Positions 56,556 through 64,000 of a stretch of 64,000 nt of DNA are shown here, piece after piece (the stretch's first letter is position 1; each line of letters starts with the position of its first letter). Both the position numbers and the translations under genes were made by a program. The notes under the pieces were generated by a model. It searched no databases, was not told the origin of the DNA, and saw nothing but the letters and a program-made list of their open reading frames with translations. This stretch comes from Bradyrhizobium iriomotense (GTDB lineage: Bacteria; Pseudomonadota; Alphaproteobacteria; Rhizobiales; Xanthobacteraceae), in assembly GCF_030160715.1 (NCBI RefSeq), contig NZ_BSOW01000011.1, positions 124,001 through 188,000 on the forward strand. The letters run 5' to 3'.

Positions 56556-57384
56556 GGCGACCTCGCCCGGCGCCAATTATGGCTCGACCGCATCCGGCAG
56601 CTCGTTCTACGCCGCGATGCGCATCCTGCCGCGCGACCAGCGCGAGGCGATGTTCCAGATCTACAGCTTCTGCCGCCAGGTCGACGACATCGCCGATTCC
56701 CACGGCCCGCGCGATGAACGTCTCGCCGCGCTTCAGGAATGGCGCAATGACATCGACGCGCTCTATCGGGGCCATCCGCCGGCGCGGCTCGCCGACTACG
56801 TCGCTTCCGTCAAGACCTTCGGGCTGAAGCGGGAGGATTTCCTCGCCATCGTCGACGGCATGGAGATGGACGTGCCGCAGGACATCCGCGCGCCCGACAT
56901 GGCGACCCTCGATCTCTACTGCGATCGCGTCGCGAGCGCGGTGGGGCGGCTGTCGGTGCGGGTGTTCGGCATGCCGGAAGAGGATGGCGTGCTGCTCGCC
57001 CATCATCTCGGCCGCGCGCTCCAGCTCACCAATATCTTGCGCGACCTCGACGAGGACGCTGGCCTCGGCCGGCTTTATCTTCCGCGCGAGGCGTTGCTGC
57101 ATGCCGGCATTACCTCCAACGATCCGAGCCGCGTGATTGCCGAGCGCGCGCTGCCGAAGGTCTGCCTGCCGCTCGCCCAGCGCGCGAAAGCGCACTTCGA
57201 GAAGTCGGACGAGATCATGGCGCGCAACAAGCGCCGCGCGGTGCGCGCGCCGCGGATCATGTCGAAATATTATCACGCCATTCTGGACCTCTTGCTCGAA
57301 CGCGGCTTCGCCGCGCCGCGCACGCCGGTGCGTGTGTCCAAGGCCTCACGTATCGCCATCCTTCTCCGCTACGCTTTTTTCTGA
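56545..57384 (+). CDS. hpnD: Presqualene diphosphate synthase HpnD
   Basis: Head-to-head condensation of two farnesyl diphosphates to presqualene diphosphate. The protein has 279 residues, standard for HpnD, from the ATG at 56545 inside the end of hpnC. Motifs are SFYAAMRILPRDQREAMF, FCRQVDDIADS (first Asp-rich) and LTNILRDLDEDAGLGRLYLPRE (second). Its stop shares one base with the hpnE start (TGATG), so the genes are translationally coupled. Confidence 0.96.
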   Translation: MTLEATSPGANYGSTASGSSFYAAMRILPRDQREAMFQIYSFCRQVDDIADSHGPRDERLAALQEWRNDIDALYRGHPPARLADYVASVKTFGLKREDFLAIVDGMEMDVPQDIRAPDMATLDLYCDRVASAVGRLSVRVFGMPEEDGVLLAHHLGRALQLTNILRDLDEDAGLGRLYLPREALLHAGITSNDPSRVIAERALPKVCLPLAQRAKAHFEKSDEIMARNKRRAVRAPRIMSKYYHAILDLLLERGFAAPRTPVRVSKASRIAILLRYAFF

Positions 57385-58652
57385 TGCAAAAGACAGCTCA
57401 CATCATCGGCGCCGGAATTTCCGGCCTCTCTGCCGCCGTGCGGCTCGCCAATGCCGGCTTCAAGGTTGCCGTGCACGAGGCGACGCAGCAGGCCGGCGGC
57501 CGCTGCCGCTCCTATTTCGACGGCGCGACCAATCTCGTCATCGACAACGGCAACCATCTCCTGTTGTCGGGTAACCGCCACGCGCTCGCCTATGCGCGCT
57601 CGATCGGCACCGAGGCGGGGCTGGTGGGCCCGGCGCGCGCGCAGTTTCCCTTCGTTGATCTGAAGACCGGGCAGCGCTGGCAGCTCGATCTCGGCGACAG
57701 CCGCCTGCCGGGCTGGGTGTTCGACGAGAGCCGTCGTGTCCCCGACACCGGGCTGACCGACTATCTCAAGCTCGCGCCGCTGATCTGGGCGTCGGAGGAG
57801 ACGCTGGTCGGCAAGTCGATCCCCTGCGAGGGCGTGCTCTATCAGCGCCTGGTGCAGCCGTTGTTGCTCGCAGCGCTCAACGTCGATCCGCCCGAGGGCT
57901 CGGCCGGCCTTGCCGGCGCGATCGTGCGCGAGACGCTGCTTGCAGGCGGACAGGCTTGCCGCCCGCTGATCGCGCGCGATGGCCTCAGCGCCGTGCTGAT
58001 CGAGCCCGCGGTGAAGTTCCTGGCCGAGCGCGGCCACTCCGTGCAGCTCGGCCATGAGCTGCGCTCGTACGCGACCACCGACGGCAAGGTCAGCGCGCTC
58101 AATTTCGGCGGCGAGGACGTCGTCGCGATCGGGCCCGACGATGTGATCGTGATGGCTGTGCCGCCGCGTGCCGCCGCTTCGCTGCTGCCCGGCCTGAAAA
58201 CGCCGACGCAATTCCGCGCCATCGTGAATGCGCATTTCCGCTTTGAGCCACCGCCGGGCTCGGCCCCCATCCTGGGCGTGATCGGTGGTGTCGTGGAGTG
58301 GCTGTTCGCGTTCCCGAACCGGCTGTCCGTCACCATCAGCAATGGCGACCGGCTGGTCGAGATGCCGCGCGAAGAACTCGCGCAGACGATCTGGAACGAC
58401 GTCTGCGAGGCGGGCGGCGTTGCCGGCGAGCTGCCAGTCGAATTGCCCCCTTGGCAGATCGTGCGCGAGCGCCGCGCCACCTTTGCCGCCACGCCCGAGC
58501 AGAATGCCCTGCGCCCCGGGCCGGTCACCGCGCTGAAAAACCTGTTTCTCGCCGGCGACTGGACTGCTACGGGATTGCCGGCAACCATTGAGGGATCGGT
58601 CCGGTCCGGCGATCGCGCCGCCGATTTGGTCCTGGCCGCACAGCGGACCTGA
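57384..58652 (+). CDS. hpnE: FAD-dependent hydroxysqualene dehydroxylase HpnE
   Basis: Amine-oxidase-fold flavoprotein of 422 residues that reduces hydroxysqualene to squalene. The dinucleotide motif HIIGAGISGLSAAVRLANAG is at the very N-terminus, the following Glu/Arg GGRC segment (QAGGRCRSYFD) near residue 35, and the C-terminal FAD-closing motif LFLAGDWTATGLPATIEGSVRSG near 390-412. It is coupled to hpnD (TGATG) and 53 bases before shc. Confidence 0.95.
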   Translation: MQKTAHIIGAGISGLSAAVRLANAGFKVAVHEATQQAGGRCRSYFDGATNLVIDNGNHLLLSGNRHALAYARSIGTEAGLVGPARAQFPFVDLKTGQRWQLDLGDSRLPGWVFDESRRVPDTGLTDYLKLAPLIWASEETLVGKSIPCEGVLYQRLVQPLLLAALNVDPPEGSAGLAGAIVRETLLAGGQACRPLIARDGLSAVLIEPAVKFLAERGHSVQLGHELRSYATTDGKVSALNFGGEDVVAIGPDDVIVMAVPPRAAASLLPGLKTPTQFRAIVNAHFRFEPPPGSAPILGVIGGVVEWLFAFPNRLSVTISNGDRLVEMPREELAQTIWNDVCEAGGVAGELPVELPPWQIVRERRATFAATPEQNALRPGPVTALKNLFLAGDWTATGLPATIEGSVRSGDRAADLVLAAQRT

Positions 58653-58705
58653 CGGGCTTTGGTCCCGGTCAATTATCCAGGCAACTATCGGAGATATCGA
58701 GCGAG

Positions 58706-60664
58706 ATGCATTCCGTGAACAAGAGCGCGACCAACCGCGAAGTCTTGGAATCGAGCATTGCGTCGGCCACGCAAGGGTTGCTCGGCTTCCAGCAATCCGA
58801 CGGCCATTGGGTGTTCGAGCTCGAGGCCGACTGCACCATTCCGGCCGAATACGTCCTGTTGCGCCACCACCTTGCCGAGCCGGTCGATGCCGTGCTCGAG
58901 GCCAAGATCGGCAACTATCTGCGCCGCGTGCAGGGCGCCCATGGCGGCTGGCCGCTGGTGCATGACGGCGCGTTCGACATGAGCGCGAGCGTGAAGGCTT
59001 ACTTCGCGCTCAAGATGATCGGCGATTCCATCGACGCGCCGCATATGGTGCGGGCGCGCGAGGCGATCCGGTCGCGCGGTGGCGCTATTCATAGCAACGT
59101 CTTCACCCGCTTCACGCTCGCGATGTTCGGCGTCGTGACCTGGCGCGCGGTGCCGGTGCTGCCGGTCGAGATCGTGCTGTTGCCGTTCTGGTCGCCATTC
59201 CACCTCAACAAGATCTCCTACTGGGCGCGCACCACCATGGTGCCGCTGATGGTGCTCGCCGCCCTGAAGCCGCGCGCGCGAAATCCCAAAGGCGTCGGCA
59301 TCGACGAACTGTTCCTTGGGGATCCGCGTTCGATCGGCATGACCGCCAAGGCACCGCACCAGAGCATGGCCTGGTTCGTGCTGTTCCGCGCACTCGACAA
59401 GATCCTGCGCGTCGTCGAGCCGATGTTTCCCAAGAGCCTGCGCAAGCGCGCGATCGACGCGGCGCTCGCCTTCACCGAGGAGCGGCTCAACGGCGAGGAC
59501 GGCATGGGCGCGATCTATCCGCCGATGGCCAACATCGTCATGATGTACGATGCGCTCGGCAAGGACGAGAATTTCCTGCCGCGCGCGATCACGCGCCGGG
59601 GCATCGACAAGCTGCTCGTGATCCGAGACGACGAGGCCTATTGCCAACCCTGCGTCTCGCCGATCTGGGACACGACGCTGACCGCCCACGCGCTGCTCGA
59701 GGCCGGAGGCACGCAAGCCGTGCCCGCCGCCAAGCAGGGCCTCGACTGGCTGATCCCGAGGCAGGAGCTCGAGGTGAAGGGCGACTGGGCGGTGAAGCGG
59801 CCCGAGACGCGCCCCGGCGGCTGGGCCTTCCAGTACAACAACGCCCACTATCCCGATCTCGACGACACCGCCGTGGTGGTGATGTCGATGGACCGCATGC
59901 GCAGGGAGCACGGCACGGCCGGCTACGACGCCGCGATCGACCGTGGCCGGGAGTGGATCGAAGGCATGCAGAGCGACGACGGTGGCTGGGCTGCCTTCGA
60001 CGTGAACAACCTTGAATATTATTTAAACAACATCCCGTTCTCCGACCACGGCGCGCTGCTCGATCCGCCGACCGAGGACGTCACCGCGCGCTGCATCTCG
60101 ATGCTGGCCCAGCTCGGCGAGACCGAGAAGACCAGCAAGCACGTGGCCGACGGGGTCGCCTATCTCCGGCGGACCCAGCACCCGGAGGGTTCCTGGTACG
60201 GCCGCTGGGGCATGAATTTCATCTACGGAACCTGGTCCGTGCTGTGCGCGCTGAATGCGGTCGGTGTCACCCATACCGACCCGATGATTCGCAAGGCCGT
60301 CGACTGGCTGGTCTCGATCCAGAACAAGGACGGCGGCTGGGGTGAGGACGCCGTCAGCTACCGGCTCGACTACAAGGGCTGGGAGGCCGCCCCCTCGACC
60401 GCCTCACAAACGGCATGGGCCTTGCTTGCCCTGATAGCGGCCGGTGAGGTCGATCATCCGGCCGTCGCCCGCGGGGTGGAGTACCTGATTGCAACACAGA
60501 ACGAAAAAGGACTGTGGGACGAGCAGCGGTATACCGCCACAGGCTTCCCCCGCGTGTTTTATCTACGGTATCATGGTTACCCGAAGTTCTTCCCGCTGTG
60601 GGCGCTGGCGCGGTATCGGAACTTGCGGAACACCAACAGCAGGGTGGTAGGGGTCGGAATGTGA
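58706..60664 (+). CDS. shc: Squalene-hopene cyclase (HpnF)
   Basis: Membrane-associated cyclase of 652 residues that folds squalene into hopene/hopanol. The acid catalyst motif DLDDTA is at residues 384-389 (Asp384-x-Asp386-Asp387). Several QW repeats are visible (GFQQSDGHWVFELEADC, GMQSDDGGWAAFDVNN, RRTQHPEGSWYGRWG, SIQNKDGGWGED). It ends in a 4-base overlap with hpnG (GTGA). This is the committing step for hopanoids. Confidence 0.97.
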   Translation: MHSVNKSATNREVLESSIASATQGLLGFQQSDGHWVFELEADCTIPAEYVLLRHHLAEPVDAVLEAKIGNYLRRVQGAHGGWPLVHDGAFDMSASVKAYFALKMIGDSIDAPHMVRAREAIRSRGGAIHSNVFTRFTLAMFGVVTWRAVPVLPVEIVLLPFWSPFHLNKISYWARTTMVPLMVLAALKPRARNPKGVGIDELFLGDPRSIGMTAKAPHQSMAWFVLFRALDKILRVVEPMFPKSLRKRAIDAALAFTEERLNGEDGMGAIYPPMANIVMMYDALGKDENFLPRAITRRGIDKLLVIRDDEAYCQPCVSPIWDTTLTAHALLEAGGTQAVPAAKQGLDWLIPRQELEVKGDWAVKRPETRPGGWAFQYNNAHYPDLDDTAVVVMSMDRMRREHGTAGYDAAIDRGREWIEGMQSDDGGWAAFDVNNLEYYLNNIPFSDHGALLDPPTEDVTARCISMLAQLGETEKTSKHVADGVAYLRRTQHPEGSWYGRWGMNFIYGTWSVLCALNAVGVTHTDPMIRKAVDWLVSIQNKDGGWGEDAVSYRLDYKGWEAAPSTASQTAWALLALIAAGEVDHPAVARGVEYLIATQNEKGLWDEQRYTATGFPRVFYLRYHGYPKFFPLWALARYRNLRNTNSRVVGVGM

Positions 60665-61395
60665 CTTTGGGGACGGGGGACGGGGGCACCGCGGGTAGTG
60701 CAATAGATCTGCGGCCGATACTTATTGTGACCGGTCTGGTTCAGGAGGCCCGCATCGCGGCCGGCCCCGGAATGGCCGTTATCTGCTCTTCAAGCAGCCC
60801 GACGCAGTTACGGGCGCTTTTGACGGTCGTCGACCCCGAAAGCATCCGGGGCGTGATCTCGTTCGGCGTGGCCGGAGGGCTCGATCCCACGCTCCGCTCG
60901 GGCGACGTCGTGGTCGCGACCGAGGTGCTGGCGGGCGACGCCCGCTGGGCCGCCGGCCTGTCGCTCAGCGACGACCTCATCGACCGCCTGACCTCCGGTC
61001 GCCGCCGCGTCGTGCGCGGCAGCCTCGCCGGCGCCGAGGAGGTGGTCACCGGGCGGTCATGCAAGGCGGCGCTCCACTCGGAGACCGGTGCGGCCGCCGT
61101 CGACATGGAGAGCCATATCGCGGCCGCCTACGCCGCCGAGGCGGGCCTTCCCTTCGCCGCACTCCGGGTCATCAGCGATCCCGCCCACCGCGCCTTGCCG
61201 GCGGTCGCCCGTGCGGCGATCAAGCCGAATGGCCAGATCGACGTGGCAGCCGTTCTGCGCGGGATTGTGCGCAATCCGGGAACGTTGCATGCCCTGGTCT
61301 CGACCGGCCTCGACTTCAACCGCGCGCTGCGCTCCCTTCGCGTCAGCCGCGACTTCCTGATCGGCAGCGAGGGGCTCGTCCCCGAGGCGATCTGA
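60661..61395 (+). CDS. hpnG: Hopanoid-associated phosphorylase HpnG
   Basis: Nucleoside-phosphorylase family protein of 244 residues that removes adenine from adenosylhopane to give ribosylhopane. The start is a GTG overlapping the shc stop. Family segments are ILIVTGLVQEARIA, GVISFGVAGGLDPTLRSGDVVVA (in part) and GAAAVDMESHIAAAYAAEAGLPFAALRVISD (in part), the purine-binding region. It is the last gene of the hpnCDE-shc-hpnG operon. Its final 13 codons, stop and terminator region are duplicated at 61938-62020. Confidence 0.94.
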   Translation: MTLGTGDGGTAGSAIDLRPILIVTGLVQEARIAAGPGMAVICSSSSPTQLRALLTVVDPESIRGVISFGVAGGLDPTLRSGDVVVATEVLAGDARWAAGLSLSDDLIDRLTSGRRRVVRGSLAGAEEVVTGRSCKAALHSETGAAAVDMESHIAAAYAAEAGLPFAALRVISDPAHRALPAVARAAIKPNGQIDVAAVLRGIVRNPGTLHALVSTGLDFNRALRSLRVSRDFLIGSEGLVPEAI

Positions 61396-61437
61396 GCGGT
61401 TTCGAACCGAACAACGAAAAGGCCCGATCGCTATGCG
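61356..61437. repeat. Upstream copy of the hpnG-tail/terminator duplication
   Basis: From CCTGATCGGCAGCGAGG to GGCCCGATCGCTATGCG. It encodes the true HpnG C-terminus (IGSEGLVPEAI), the stop codon and the left arm of a terminator. It matches 61938-62020 at about 94 percent. The terminator's right arm is degraded here (CGTCGGCCCC instead of CGATCGGGCC). Confidence 0.88.
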
Positions 61438-61476
61438 CGTCGGCCCCGTCGATCATGTTCCAATTGTGGACCTACC

Positions 61477-61806
61477 GTGAGTCAGCTAGCGGCTAGGGTT
61501 TGGCGAGCATGCTCTGCGCTCGGCTTGCGGGCCGAGCTAGGGTTTCGGCTCGTGCTGCCGAGCGGTCACGCCGTCGTTACGGTTGCGCGAATTGCAGATC
61601 TTGGATCTCCTAACGGAATGCTCTTGTTTCGCGCTTACGACGAAATTCGCGGCCATGTTAAGGAATTGCAGGATGCCGGCTACGGTTTCTCGGTAGTCGA
61701 CGAGCCCCGGCCGGACGCAGAGTTTGACTTGATAGCATTTCAAGAAATGTTTCGCGATTGGGGGTGGAGCGGCCGGTTGGGAGCCAAGCCTGCTTGGATG
61801 CGATAG
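61477..61806 (+). CDS. Hypothetical protein in the insert between the hpnG-tail repeats
   Basis: An open frame of 109 codons from a GTG at 61477 with no strong ribosome-binding site; the first in-frame ATG (61618) would leave 63 residues. The product includes SGHAVVTVARIADLGSPNGMLLFRAYDEIRG (in part), VKELQDAGYGFSVVDEPRPD and MFRDWGWSGRL, which looks like folded protein. Its base composition is lower in GC than hpnG. I do not recognise a family. It lies wholly between two imperfect direct repeats, so it arrived with the insertion. Confidence 0.45.
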   Translation: MSQLAARVWRACSALGLRAELGFRLVLPSGHAVVTVARIADLGSPNGMLLFRAYDEIRGHVKELQDAGYGFSVVDEPRPDAEFDLIAFQEMFRDWGWSGRLGAKPAWMR

Positions 61807-61937
61807 TCTGAGTCGCGAAGCGACAACAGGAGCTACGGTGACAGGTGCGCCGGGAGACTGGCGAGGAGTAGGTGGTGCAAGTCGCACTACGATGCGGGAG
61901 TAGCGATCCGCATCGGCCCCGAGCCGTGCGCTGTCGG

Positions 61938-62020
61938 CCTGATCGGCAGCGAGGGCCTCGTCCCCGAGGCGATCTGAGCGGTTTCGAATCGGACAAACGA
62001 AAAGGCCCGATCGCCATGCG
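61938..62020. repeat. Downstream copy of the hpnG-tail/terminator duplication
   Basis: CCTGATCGGCAGCGAGGG... through ...CCCGATCGCCATGCG. It repeats the last codons and stop of hpnG out of context, differing from 61356-61437 at about five positions including one inserted base. It leads straight into the intact terminator hairpin. Confidence 0.88.
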
Positions 62021-62033
62021 ATCGGGCCTTTTT
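62000..62033. terminator. Bidirectional intrinsic terminator between hpnG and hpnH
   Basis: AAAAGGCCCGATCG (62000-62013) and CGATCGGGCCTTTT (62019-62032) form a perfect 14-base stem with a 5-base loop, A-rich on one side and T-rich on the other, so it can terminate both convergent operons. It lies just after the hpnH stop on the minus strand. Confidence 0.9.
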
Positions 62034-62055
62034 GCTTTCATTGGTGTCCCGCCAT

Positions 62056-63204
62056 TTACGCGGCGGTCGATGCCTTCTGCTCGGCGGCGGCCGCTTCGTC
62101 GCGGCGGATCTCCGAGAGCTTCTTCTGGACCTGCTCCGAGAAGATGTACTGCGCCGGACGCTGCTTGGAGAGGTCGATCTCGGGCGCCATCGGACCCGAC
62201 GTCTTGACGCCACGCATCGCGACCCAGGCCGCCTTGATCGGGTTGGTCAGTGCTGCCGTCGCCGCCGTCGGCTCATAGCCGCAATGGGCCATGCAGTCGG
62301 CGCACTTCTCATACTTGCCGGTGCCGTAGGAATCCCAGTCGGTGGTCTCCATCAGCTCCTTGAAGGTCTTGGCATAGCCTTCGCCGAGCAGATAGCAGGG
62401 CTTCTGCCAGCCGAAGATGTTGCGCGCGGGCATGCCCCAGGGCGTGCACTCATATTCCTGGTTGCCGGCGAGGAAGTCCAGGAACAGGCCGGAATGCATG
62501 AAGTTCCACTTCTTGCCCTTGCCCATCGCGAAGACGTCGCGGAACAGCTTCTTGGTCTTGGTGCGGTTCAGGAAGTGCTCCTGGTCCGGCGCACGCTCAT
62601 AGGCGTAGCCCGGCGACATCGAAACGCCGACGCCGAGCTCGGTGGTGAAGTCCAGGAACTTTGCGATTTCTTCGGCCGGATGGCCGTCGAAGATGGTGGC
62701 GTTGACGTTGACCGTGAAGCCGCGCGCCTTCGCCGCCTTGATCGCGGACACCGCGCGGTCGAACACGCCCTTCTGCGACACTGCCTTGTCGTGGTGATCC
62801 TTCAACCCGTCGAGATGCACCGAGAAGAAAAGGTACGGGGAGGGCTCGAACAGGTCGAGCTTCTTCTCGAGCAGAAGCGCGTTGGTGCAGAGCGAGACGA
62901 ACTTCTTGCGCGCCACGAGGCCGCGCACGATCTCGCCGATCTCCTTGTGGATCAGCGGCTCGCCGCCGGGGATTGCCACCATCGGCGCGCCGCACTCATC
63001 GGCGGCGTCCCAGCACTCCTGCGCCGTCATGCGGCGGTTGAGGATCGCATCCGGATAGTCGATCTTGCCGCAGCCGACGCAGGCGAGGTTGCAGCGAAAC
63101 AACGGCTCCAGCATCAACACGAGCGGGTAGCGTTTGCGGCCAAGCAGTTTCTGTTTGAGCAAATAGCCGCCGATACGCATTTCCTTGAAGAAGGGTATTG
63201 CCAT
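62056..63204 (-). CDS. hpnH: Adenosylhopane synthase HpnH (radical SAM)
   Basis: Radical SAM enzyme of 382 residues that joins the 5'-deoxyadenosyl group to diploptene, giving adenosylhopane, the start of hopanoid side-chain synthesis. The 4Fe-4S cluster motif is Cys38-x3-Cys42-x2-Cys45 (FRCNLACVGCG), followed by VAIPGGEPLIHKEIGEIVRG. A later Cys set (EKCADCMAHCGYEP) near residue 315-325 is typical of the HpnH C-terminal SPASM-like region. The ATG at 63204 is used; the GTG one codon earlier is also possible. It follows ispH on the minus strand by 36 bases and converges on hpnG. Confidence 0.96.
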   Translation of the reverse strand: MAIPFFKEMRIGGYLLKQKLLGRKRYPLVLMLEPLFRCNLACVGCGKIDYPDAILNRRMTAQECWDAADECGAPMVAIPGGEPLIHKEIGEIVRGLVARKKFVSLCTNALLLEKKLDLFEPSPYLFFSVHLDGLKDHHDKAVSQKGVFDRAVSAIKAAKARGFTVNVNATIFDGHPAEEIAKFLDFTTELGVGVSMSPGYAYERAPDQEHFLNRTKTKKLFRDVFAMGKGKKWNFMHSGLFLDFLAGNQEYECTPWGMPARNIFGWQKPCYLLGEGYAKTFKELMETTDWDSYGTGKYEKCADCMAHCGYEPTAATAALTNPIKAAWVAMRGVKTSGPMAPEIDLSKQRPAQYIFSEQVQKKLSEIRRDEAAAAEQKASTAA

Positions 63205-63240
63205 CACACGTTTCTTTCTGGGCTTTGAAATTCAGGTAGG

Positions 63241-64000
63241 TCAGCTTGCGGCGAGTTCCGCCGGAAGCCGGAATTCAATGTTTTCCTCGCGCCCTGGCAG
63301 CACCGAGACCGAGACCGGTCCGATCCGTCGCAGGGCTTCGATCACGTCATCCACGAGAACCTCAGGTGCCGAGGCGCCGGCCGTGATGCCGACGGTCTTG
63401 GCGTCTTTCAACCATTCCGGATTGAGCACGCTGCCATCGGCGACCAGATAACTCGCCACGCCGGCCTCAGTGCCGATTTCGCGGAGCCGGTTCGAGTTGG
63501 AACTGTTGGCGGCGCCCACCACCAAGATCACGTCGACCAGCTTGCTCAAGTCCCTTACCGCAGATTGGCGGTTCTGTGTCGCATAGCAGATATCCCGGAT
63601 GTCAGGGCCTTGAATATCTGTAAATCGGGCCTGGAGGGCCGCGATAATGTCCCTGGTGTCGTCCACCGACAGCGTGGTCTGGGTGATATAGGCCACTGGC
63701 CTGTCCGCCGGCAGGCTCAGGGCTTTGACGTCTTCGACGCTCTGGACCAGCAGCACGGGGCCTGGAACCTGTCCCATGGTTCCCTCGACCTCGGGATGGC
63801 CGGCATGGCCGATCAGGATCAGGGTACGGCCCTTTGAGATGTAGCGCTTCCCCTGATTGTGAACTTTCGTGACCAGGGGGCAGGTCGCATTCAGCACGGG
63901 AAGGTCGCGGGCGGCAGCCTCTTCCTCCACGCTGCGCGCCACGCCGTGGGCGCTGAAAACAGTCATCGCCTTCGGCGGAACCTCGGACAGCTCCTCGACG
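63241..64000 (-). CDS. ispH: 4-hydroxy-3-methylbut-2-enyl diphosphate reductase (partial, 5' end outside)
   Basis: Last enzyme of the MEP pathway, making IPP and DMAPP with a 4Fe-4S cluster. About 253 C-terminal residues are visible; the frame is open to the window edge and upstream codons (VEELSEVPPKA) continue the family sequence. Two of the three cluster cysteines are present, in VLNATCPLVTKVH and RDICYATQNRQSA; the first lies beyond the edge. VVGAANSSNSNRLREIG and GITAGASAPEVLVDDVIEAL are hallmark segments. It is upstream of hpnH by 36 bases, coupling isoprenoid supply to hopanoid synthesis. Confidence 0.96.
   Translation of the reverse strand, partial: VEELSEVPPKAMTVFSAHGVARSVEEEAAARDLPVLNATCPLVTKVHNQGKRYISKGRTLILIGHAGHPEVEGTMGQVPGPVLLVQSVEDVKALSLPADRPVAYITQTTLSVDDTRDIIAALQARFTDIQGPDIRDICYATQNRQSAVRDLSKLVDVILVVGAANSSNSNRLREIGTEAGVASYLVADGSVLNPEWLKDAKTVGITAGASAPEVLVDDVIEALRRIGPVSVSVLPGREENIEFRLPAELAAS

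Larger units (their letters stand above)
61396..62055. other. Insert region between hpnG and hpnH
   Basis: In a simple arrangement hpnG and hpnH would converge on one terminator. Here about 580 extra bases are present: the remnant of a first terminator, the 109-codon frame, about 130 bases without a recognisable gene, the second copy of the hpnG tail and the intact terminator. No transposase or terminal inverted repeats are visible. Confidence 0.75.

Noticed and set aside
1..64000. tRNA, rRNA, CRISPR arrays, transposases or phage genes
   Set aside because: I looked for tRNA-like cloverleafs in the gaps, regularly spaced direct repeats and transposase or integrase motifs and saw none; a covariance-model search would be decisive.

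Overview
The window looks like part of the chromosome of an alphaproteobacterium of the Bradyrhizobium/Rhodopseudomonas group. This rests on high GC content, many rhizobial-type intergenic palindromes, and a hopanoid lipid cluster that includes the 2-methylhopanoid methylase HpnP. The genus is inferred from gene content, not from a marker gene. I saw no rRNA, tRNA, IS element, prophage or CRISPR array.

Layout. (1) 1-12448: fatty-acid/acyl-CoA catabolism (acyl-CoA dehydrogenase, two acyl-CoA ligases, a 2,4-dienoyl-CoA-reductase-like SDR, a crotonase, a second SDR, and a thiolase paired with a zinc-ribbon/OB-fold protein), interrupted by phosphoenolpyruvate carboxylase (ppc). (2) 12640-16233: an amidase overlapping a DUF2848 gene, then two tandem 2-oxoglutarate/Fe(II) oxygenases, the second being AlkB. 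(3) 16352-27378: homoprotocatechuate (3,4-dihydroxyphenylacetate) meta-cleavage genes hpaH-F-E-D plus an FAH-family protein and a TPP enzyme on the minus strand. They are divergent from the MarR-type repressor hpaR, which is followed by an Ldh2-type dehydrogenase, an HpcH/HpaI-type aldolase and an altronate/galactarate dehydratase-family gene. (4) 27481-34175: a three-gene transglutaminase / circularly permuted ATP-grasp-Alpha-E / transglutaminase operon. (5) 34458-45692: a formyltransferase overlapping a TPR-ATP-grasp gene, an HD phosphohydrolase, an epoxide-hydrolase-like protein, a Rieske-FAD reductase, small membrane proteins (HdeD- and LapA-like), a DUF937 protein, a VOC protein beside a chemoreceptor fragment, and a full chemoreceptor. 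(6) 45997-52502: eutB-hpnP-eutC-hpnN, with the B12/radical-SAM hopanoid C-2 methylase lodged between the two subunits of B12-dependent ethanolamine ammonia-lyase. (7) 52576-55487: a methyltransferase and three exported proteins, two hypothetical and one Cys-rich. (8) 55671-64000: the hopanoid core hpnC-hpnD-hpnE-shc-hpnG in an overlapping operon, convergent with hpnH and ispH (cut by the window end).

How it works together. IspH supplies isoprenoid units. HpnCDE make squalene from farnesyl diphosphate, Shc cyclises it to hopene, HpnH adds adenosine and HpnG removes adenine. HpnP methylates C-2 and HpnN moves hopanoids to the outer membrane. The most unusual structures are the hpnP insertion between eutB and eutC, an imperfect ~82-bp duplication of the hpnG tail and terminator flanking a ~500-bp insert, the uncharacterised formyltransferase/TPR-ATP-grasp pair, and a decayed chemoreceptor fragment beside an apparently foreign VOC gene.
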